A stretch of 37,297 nucleotides of DNA from NCBI GenBank assembly GCA_039679375.1, contig JBDKVA010000063.1, positions 1 to 37,297 on the forward strand, given 5' to 3'. The position numbers and the translations under genes are program-made. Below the pieces are notes generated by a model that saw only the letters and a list, made by a program, of their open reading frames with translations, did no database searches and had not been told where the DNA came from. Below, piece by piece: positions 32,375 to 37,297 of the stretch. This DNA is from JBDKVA01 sp039679375 (GTDB lineage: Bacteria > Bacillota > Clostridia > Acetivibrionales > DTU013). Positions within the stretch are counted from its first letter, which is position 1. Every line of letters starts with the position of its first letter.

Positions 32375-34116
32375 AAAAGTTAAATTACTTTGGCGCGATC
32401 AAGTTTCTCTCGAAATACATCGTCCATCACAAGAAAAACTTCATCATGTTTTACTTCGGGTGGTTTTTCGATATGCTGCTCGGAATTGTTATGCCGATTC
32501 TGTTCGGCATTATGATCGACGAGATAGTGTATCATCAAAACCTTGATTCCTTTTTACGGATCAGCTTGGTTTTTGTCACCATGTCTGTTTTTTCCTGCGT
32601 GCTGTATTTTCTGATATACGCTCAACACCAATACCTAATGAGTATTTATGTCTACGACATCCAGTGGGATATCTTCCGGCATCTGCAAAAAACGAACGCG
32701 GAGTTTATGTCGGACGCCAAAACAGGCAATATCATCATCATTGTTCAGTACTACGCCCGCGAATGTATGCACTTTGTTATCCGCAATATTATCCATATCA
32801 CAAACGGGTTCATCAATCTCGTATTGCTGACGCTTTACATATTCCTTATCAGCCCGCGGATTGGCCTGCTCATGCTTGCGGCCGTCCCGGTTTCAGTCAT
32901 CATCAACGCAAAGTACGGAAAGAAAATACGTGGGTACTCGAACGAGCAAAGAGAATATTACAGCGGTTATGTCAGCTACATCTACGAGGTTTTTACCGCT
33001 ATCCGAGATATACGGCTGCTTGGAGCGACTAAGAAGGTAAACCGCGACATCATTGGCCGTCATAAAAAAATGTTCACGGTGAATATCAAGGCCGGAGTAT
33101 CGACAATTACCGCGCAAAACATCATTGCAGGCACAAATCTCGTAATCCAGCTTGCTATATTTACGCTTTCAGCCTATTTAGTCAGCCAAGGAAATATGAC
33201 CATTGGTCTTCTGACAGTAGTCATGACCTATTTCACAGCCTTGACAGGACAGGTCAGAATGACGAGCGGGTCTTATCTGGACGCGCAAAACCGCGTCGGG
33301 TACATACAGCGCATTTATGATTTCATGCAATCCTCTACCGAGGACAGTTGGCCTGGCAGAAACGTTCTTAATGTCCACAGCGGGGAAATTATCGCTGAAA
33401 ATATCACCTTTGCCTATCAAAAAAGCGGAGATATCTTGCGGGATTTTTACCTCCATATAAGGCCGGGAGAGCGGTTTGCCTTGTGCGGTAAGAGCGGGTG
33501 CGGTAAAACGACCTTCGGATATATGCTCCTTGGGTTTTACAGCGCACAAAACGGCGGTGTTTACATTGACGGGCAGAGCTTGCTCGATTGCAGCTTAAAA
33601 TCCATCCGGCAAAATATAGGTATGATTTCTCAGGATGTATTGCTCTTTGACGGCAGTATAAAAGAAAACCTGCTGCTCGGGAAGCCAGGCGCGTCGGATG
33701 ATGAGATTGCTGGAGTGCTGAGAAAGGCCGAGATATGGGAGCATATATCCGGCTTGCCGGACGGTATCGACACCGTTATCGGCAGCAAAGGGGTCGGTTT
33801 GTCGGGAGGACAAAAGCAGAGAATCGCCATTGCTCGGATATATCTGAAAAATCCTGCTATTATTATCTTTGACGAGGCGACCTCCTCACTTGACAGCGAA
33901 ACGGAAAGACAAATTCATGAGGCCTGGGAAGCTGTGCTTTCCGGGCGTACTTCGATCATCATCGCCCACCGGCAAAGCTCGGTGATGCTGTGTGACCGCG
34001 CCGCTATTATGGATAATGGAAAGGTTATTGAGATAGGCACTCCGACGGATTTGGAAAAGTCAAGTACGGCTTTCAGGGAGCTGTTTGCTCTGCGGGAGGT
34101 GAGTTCTGATGCGTGA
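32371..34116 (+). CDS. ABC exporter, fused permease and ATPase, subunit 1
   Basis: A 581-aa half-transporter. Six membrane spans lie in residues about 20-295, with the coupling segment EVFTAIRDIRLLGA. The ATPase domain (about 335-575) has Walker A GKSGCGKTT (373-381), Q-loop MISQDVLLF, signature LSGGQKQR, Walker B IIIFDEAT, and the H-loop IIAHR. All key residues are present. It overlaps the second half-transporter by eight bases, so the two should form a heterodimer. The cargo is unknown; no precursor peptide or modification gene is evident. Confidence 0.93.
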   Translation: MKKLNYFGAIKFLSKYIVHHKKNFIMFYFGWFFDMLLGIVMPILFGIMIDEIVYHQNLDSFLRISLVFVTMSVFSCVLYFLIYAQHQYLMSIYVYDIQWDIFRHLQKTNAEFMSDAKTGNIIIIVQYYARECMHFVIRNIIHITNGFINLVLLTLYIFLISPRIGLLMLAAVPVSVIINAKYGKKIRGYSNEQREYYSGYVSYIYEVFTAIRDIRLLGATKKVNRDIIGRHKKMFTVNIKAGVSTITAQNIIAGTNLVIQLAIFTLSAYLVSQGNMTIGLLTVVMTYFTALTGQVRMTSGSYLDAQNRVGYIQRIYDFMQSSTEDSWPGRNVLNVHSGEIIAENITFAYQKSGDILRDFYLHIRPGERFALCGKSGCGKTTFGYMLLGFYSAQNGGVYIDGQSLLDCSLKSIRQNIGMISQDVLLFDGSIKENLLLGKPGASDDEIAGVLRKAEIWEHISGLPDGIDTVIGSKGVGLSGGQKQRIAIARIYLKNPAIIIFDEATSSLDSETERQIHEAWEAVLSGRTSIIIAHRQSSVMLCDRAAIMDNGKVIEIGTPTDLEKSSTAFRELFALREVSSDA

Positions 34117-35761
34117 GAAAATCAAATACCGGCTTAAAGTACTGTGCTCACTAAAGCCGTTTGCGTTCGGGGTAAAAAGGTTTTTACTTCTCAACCTCAT
34201 AATCGGAATATTCGTTATGGCGCTTGGCTTTGTTCAGCCGTTATTCTACAAACTGTTTATTAATAAAGTGATCTTAAAACAAGAATTTCCGCTGATGACC
34301 ATCGTCGCTGTTGGTTATGGTTTTGTTTTTGCTATCAACTTGGGGCTGTCCTACCTGAAAAATTACAGTACGAACCGCCTTGTGAATAGGGTCGCCTTTC
34401 GAGTCAAGATGAAAATCCTGCAAGGCTTTTTTAACCGGGATTTTCCCAGATATGACCACCAGAGCGTCGGCGATATGAAAATGCGTTTGGATGACGATAC
34501 CGCCTGCATCGCGTCCTATGCGGGCGCACAAACGGTTGATTATGTTATCGCTTACACGACGCTCGTCATTTCAGCGGTTATGCTTTTCTTCATTGAGTGG
34601 CGGCTTGCGCTTTTCTCCTGTGTAGTGATCCCGTTAACTTTTTGGCTCGATCATGTCATAGCAAAGCATGAAGCTGTTATTCTCAATAAGCAGAGAGAGA
34701 ACGACCAGAAGATGTCAAGCTGGCTGCACGCTTCGGTGCAAGGCTGGCGGGAAATCAAAGCCCTGAATCTTCAAAAGCATGAAGAACGGCAATTTGCCCG
34801 ATATATCCACAAATACGCTATTTTCTTTGGAACGTGGATTAACTACTGGGTGGTGCGGGTTTTGGTGATTCCCAAAATCAAAGAGGAATTTTTGATGCAA
34901 TTTTCGTTATATTTCTTTGGAGGGCTGCTCATTATCGGCGGACACTTCGAGATCGGTTCATTGCTTGTGTTCATGCAGTATTATGGTATTCTTTCAAACG
35001 CCATCAAGATGGTATCGGGGACAGACGCCGACCTGCTCACAGCCACGCCGCAGAGTGACAGAATGATGGAGGAACTCTCCTGCAAAATTGTCAGGCGCCG
35101 GGGCTTGCAAACGCTTGGAACAAGCAATCGTATTGAGTTTCAAGACGTTACATTTGCATACCCTGATACAGCGGGAAATGTCGTCGAAAAGCTCAGCTTT
35201 TCTATCAATGACGGCGAACGGGTAGGTTTTACGGGGAAAAGCGGAACCGGAAAGACAACTGTGCTCAAGTTGATTATGGGAATGCTCTATCCTTCAAGCG
35301 GTACTGTACTGTTTTCAGAAGTGGATTTAACCAAACTCTCTCTTGATGGAGTACACCGGAGAGCCGGATTTGTCATGCAAGAAAACACGCTGTTTAATGC
35401 AAGCATTCGTGAAAATCTGCGTTATGGTAAGGATGACGCCAGTGATGAGGAGCTTGTTTCCGCTTGCCAAAAAGCATTTATCTACGACTTTGTAAAAAGC
35501 TTGCCCGACGGCTTTGATACCGTCATAGGTGAACGAGGGATAAAACTTTCGGGCGGACAAAAGCAGCGTATCGTTCTCGCGCGACTGTTCCTGAGGGATG
35601 TCAAAGTTTTTATCTTCGATGAAGCCACAAACGCCCTCGATCAATATAGCGAGAGTATTGTGCATGATGCCATAAAGAGCATAGGTCAGGATAAAACGAT
35701 CATCATCGTAGCCCACCGGGAGAGCTCGCTTGCGCTCTGCGATCGGGTAATTACATTGTAG
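34109..35761 (+). CDS. ABC exporter, fused permease and ATPase, subunit 2 (short C-terminus)
   Basis: A 550-aa partner of subunit 1. The membrane domain spans about 20-320, and the ATPase domain has Walker A GKSGTGKTT, Q-loop FVMQENTLF, LSGGQKQR, Walker B VFIFDEAT and H-loop IIVAHRESS. It ends a few residues after that, at CDRVITL. Subunit 1 has about 35 more residues after the same point. The catalytic set is complete, so function may remain, but the C-terminal helices of the ATPase are missing. An ATG start sits in the overlap with subunit 1. Confidence 0.92.
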   Translation: MREKIKYRLKVLCSLKPFAFGVKRFLLLNLIIGIFVMALGFVQPLFYKLFINKVILKQEFPLMTIVAVGYGFVFAINLGLSYLKNYSTNRLVNRVAFRVKMKILQGFFNRDFPRYDHQSVGDMKMRLDDDTACIASYAGAQTVDYVIAYTTLVISAVMLFFIEWRLALFSCVVIPLTFWLDHVIAKHEAVILNKQRENDQKMSSWLHASVQGWREIKALNLQKHEERQFARYIHKYAIFFGTWINYWVVRVLVIPKIKEEFLMQFSLYFFGGLLIIGGHFEIGSLLVFMQYYGILSNAIKMVSGTDADLLTATPQSDRMMEELSCKIVRRRGLQTLGTSNRIEFQDVTFAYPDTAGNVVEKLSFSINDGERVGFTGKSGTGKTTVLKLIMGMLYPSSGTVLFSEVDLTKLSLDGVHRRAGFVMQENTLFNASIRENLRYGKDDASDEELVSACQKAFIYDFVKSLPDGFDTVIGERGIKLSGGQKQRIVLARLFLRDVKVFIFDEATNALDQYSESIVHDAIKSIGQDKTIIIVAHRESSLALCDRVITL

Positions 35762-35850
35762 TTTTTGTTTTGCAACACAGCATCTACCGATATTTTTCCT
35801 TTCCCGCTTGGCTGCATCGTATCCACTCGTTCTAAAAAGGTTAAAGCCCT

Positions 35851-35967
35851 TCACAGCACATCCCGCATTTTCTGTTCAGAATCTGATTGTGAATTTCTTT
35901 CCCTACAGTTGTTGCCAATCGCCAGCTGCTGCCGTACTGTGCTGGTTATGTATTCGGCCGTCATCAT
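35851..35967 (-). CDS. Candidate 38-aa ORF coupled to the 2H phosphoesterase gene
   Basis: ATG 35967 overlaps the stop of the upstream phosphoesterase gene (GCATGATG), and a GGAGG lies seven bases before it. The peptide begins MMTAEYITSTVRQQL and is polar and helical with no span. It looks like the start of a larger protein rather than a complete one. Either it is a very small gene or a gene has been cut short here next to the ABC operon end. Confidence 0.35.
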   Translation of the reverse strand: MMTAEYITSTVRQQLAIGNNCRERNSQSDSEQKMRDVL

Positions 35968-36503
35968 GCCTTTTCCTCCAACTGCCATACCCGTAACTCT
36001 GTGAAGGGTTCGCACTTCACGAGTGAGAGTGCGGCTGTCATTCCTTGAAATGGCCTAAACTTTGCTGAAACATTGACAAAAGCGATGTTCAATTGCTCAT
36101 CTGTCAGCTTTGTCGCGAGAGTAGTATGCGGCATCCACTTATACAGGCGATAATAATCGGCAAGCGTTACCATACTTGTGAGCTGAGCATTGAAGCGGGT
36201 ACAGGCATTGGCTAAATACTCGTTGAGAGTCGGCGCAGCAAACAGAACGGACGGGACAAATGCGCCAAGCGAAGGCCAAACCACATTACCGCATTTCAAC
36301 GAAACCGCTTCATTGCTAATAACTTGTTCAATTGGGGTAATGTCGTCAGCGGTGAAATAGCAAACGGTTATATGTGGAGGCATCATTTTCGGTTCAAGCA
36401 TATATCTGTTACCGCAAGCATCCGCCGCAATGCGCATTAACTCCATTAGCCGTTCACTTGAAGCATTATCAAAATATAAGCAAATAGCATAATATTCGCT
36501 CAT
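35964..36503 (-). CDS. 2'-5' RNA ligase-like 2H phosphoesterase
   Basis: A 179-aa protein of the 2H superfamily, with both catalytic HxT motifs: PPHITVCYF (about 43-51) and MPHTTLATKL (about 129-138). The fold suits hydrolysis of 2',3'-cyclic phosphates or 2'-5' linkages in RNA or nucleotides; the real substrate in bacteria is rarely known. The ATG at 36503 has a strong GGGGAGG upstream. It overlaps the next short ORF. Confidence 0.82.
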   Translation of the reverse strand: MSEYYAICLYFDNASSERLMELMRIAADACGNRYMLEPKMMPPHITVCYFTADDITPIEQVISNEAVSLKCGNVVWPSLGAFVPSVLFAAPTLNEYLANACTRFNAQLTSMVTLADYYRLYKWMPHTTLATKLTDEQLNIAFVNVSAKFRPFQGMTAALSLVKCEPFTELRVWQLEEKA

Positions 36504-36556
36504 AGAACTGCCTCCCCTTCGTCAAACATATTATTCTAAAGTTTACCATAAAACAC

Positions 36557-36611
36557 CGAATGTGAAACTATTTTCTTGTTTTTTATTGCATCTTCGCGGC
36601 AATAAGTTACT
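36557..36611. repeat. Copy 2 of the 55-bp dispersed repeat, one arm lost
   Basis: 52 of 55 bases match 13940-13994, including the right arm TTCGCGGCAATAAGTTACT. The left arm present in copy 1 is replaced by unrelated sequence, so this copy cannot form the same hairpin. It fills much of the 36504-36620 gap. Confidence 0.78.
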
Positions 36612-36620
36612 AAAGGAAAC

Positions 36621-37265
36621 TCACTGTATAACAGAATGGCTGTGAATATAAAATTCTTCCTGACTTGGCTGGTATTTTTTCTCCAGGCTTTCCAAACCCT
36701 CGTCAAAGCGCCCAGCTTCTTGTTCATCTATCTCAAATACAGGACTTTGATAGTAAACCCATTTTCTTCCGTCCAAAACATCTGGTTTGAGTTCTTTTAC
36801 CATCATTGCCGCCGGATATGTCCCATTTTCAAGACAGACATTGTACTTTTTGCAACTCTTAAAACCGCGGCTTACATAATTATTCGGATTACCAAATATT
36901 ACAATCACATCATAATCAAGTGCGGCCGCCTGTTCAAAAGAATACTCCATTAGTTTTTTTCCATACCCGTCTCTCTGATATTCTGGCAAAATGCAAACTG
37001 GACCGAAAGTAAGGATGTCTTTTTCTTCCCCAGCCTCATCAATTAGTTTTGTTTTCGTATACATGATATTCCCGATGATTTGATTATCAACTTCAATCAC
37101 CAAATCCAACTCCGGCAGAAAATCTTTGTGGGGTCGCATAACATGAACTAAATAATGTTCAATGCACCCTGGAATATATAAATTCCAAAAAGCTTTCCTT
37201 GTGATTTCTTCTACTTTCTTATAATCTGTTTCTTCTTCATTCCTAATCTTAATCATTTTGTTCAT
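36621..37265 (-). CDS. GNAT family N-acetyltransferase, 214 aa
   Basis: A larger GNAT of the predicted-acetyltransferase (YhbS-like) type. It begins IRNEEETDYKKVEEITRKAFW; the acetyl-CoA loop is LPEYQRDGYGKKLMEY (about 114-129), after the strand LTFGPVCI. VIVIFGNPNNYVSRGFKSCKKYNV follows, as usual in this subgroup. The C-terminal part (150-214) is a lid or extension typical of the subgroup. Acceptor unknown. The ATG at 37265 has GGAGG eight bases upstream; the upstream gene lies outside the window. Confidence 0.88.
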   Translation of the reverse strand: MNKMIKIRNEEETDYKKVEEITRKAFWNLYIPGCIEHYLVHVMRPHKDFLPELDLVIEVDNQIIGNIMYTKTKLIDEAGEEKDILTFGPVCILPEYQRDGYGKKLMEYSFEQAAALDYDVIVIFGNPNNYVSRGFKSCKKYNVCLENGTYPAAMMVKELKPDVLDGRKWVYYQSPVFEIDEQEAGRFDEGLESLEKKYQPSQEEFYIHSHSVIQ

Positions 37266-37297
37266 TTATAAACCTCCGATAATTTACCTAAGACCAA

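Noticed and set aside
35327..35854. A 175-aa minus-strand frame opposite the end of ABC subunit 2
   Set aside because: Antisense to a conserved ATPase domain and without a ribosome site. It does not join convincingly to the 38-aa coupled ORF.
1..37297. CRISPR arrays, tRNA or rRNA genes, phage att sites
   Set aside because: No regularly spaced repeats, clover-leaf patterns or rRNA motifs were seen on reading. A tRNA or CRISPR search program would confirm.

Overview
The window reads as chromosomal DNA of a low-to-moderate-GC Firmicute, most likely class Clostridia. The reasons are the AT-rich intergenic DNA, strong GGAGG-type ribosome sites with ATG, GTG and TTG starts, a glmS ribozyme, the cdaA-cdaR/glmM/glmS neighbourhood, and typical clostridial small-family genes (GNAT, VanZ, DUF5680, GyrI-like, PocR). 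The genus cannot be fixed from the sequence alone.

Layout. 1-5330 (minus strand): a partial Nif3-like gene cut by the window edge, a GNAT_C acyltransferase, a small GNAT, a membrane diguanylate cyclase, a small membrane protein, a maltose/galactoside-type O-acetyltransferase, an unknown 81-aa protein, and a DUF5680 gene overlapped by a Cys-rich ORF with no obvious start. 5540-7630 (plus): a PocR/AraC sensor-regulator and a URO-D-type methyltransferase. 7740-8870: a VanZ-like gene, then a truncated IS200/IS605 transposase next to glmS.

8894-19200 is the cell-wall/c-di-AMP core on the minus strand. It runs cdaA, cdaR, a terminator, a separately promoted DUF3784/PH-like membrane protein and lipoprotein, glmM, then glmS behind a clear glmS ribozyme and its own promoter. 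Between glmM and glmS, on the plus strand, lie an EamA half-transporter, a 63-aa membrane protein, a COG3910-type ATPase and a GlmU-like left-handed beta-helix protein. GlmS, GlmM and the beta-helix protein point to UDP-GlcNAc supply. CdaA/CdaR link it to c-di-AMP signalling.

19241-22721 (minus) is a HAD phosphatase, a coupled 33-aa membrane peptide, a fused MEMO1-AMMECR1 protein and its radical-SAM partner (the AmmeMemoRadiSam set, whose function is not established). An 89-bp palindrome fills the gap between the last two, and a 168-bp palindrome lies upstream of the HAD gene. 23327-26344 (plus) holds an AraC regulator with GyrI-like domains followed by two stand-alone GyrI-like proteins that share an N-terminal tag. 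This is the best candidate here for an uncharacterised small-molecule sensing or sequestration module.

26419-28278 (minus) is an MBL-fold hydrolase plus a LuxR-type regulator with palindromic operator-like sites. 28530-30957 (minus) is a MarR regulator, a polytopic membrane protein and an alpha/beta hydrolase behind a good promoter overlapped by two direct repeats. 31166-35761 is an AraC regulator divergent from a small membrane protein and an ABC exporter pair. 35851-37265 (minus) holds a 2H phosphoesterase, a coupled 38-aa ORF, one copy of a 55-bp dispersed repeat, and a GNAT.
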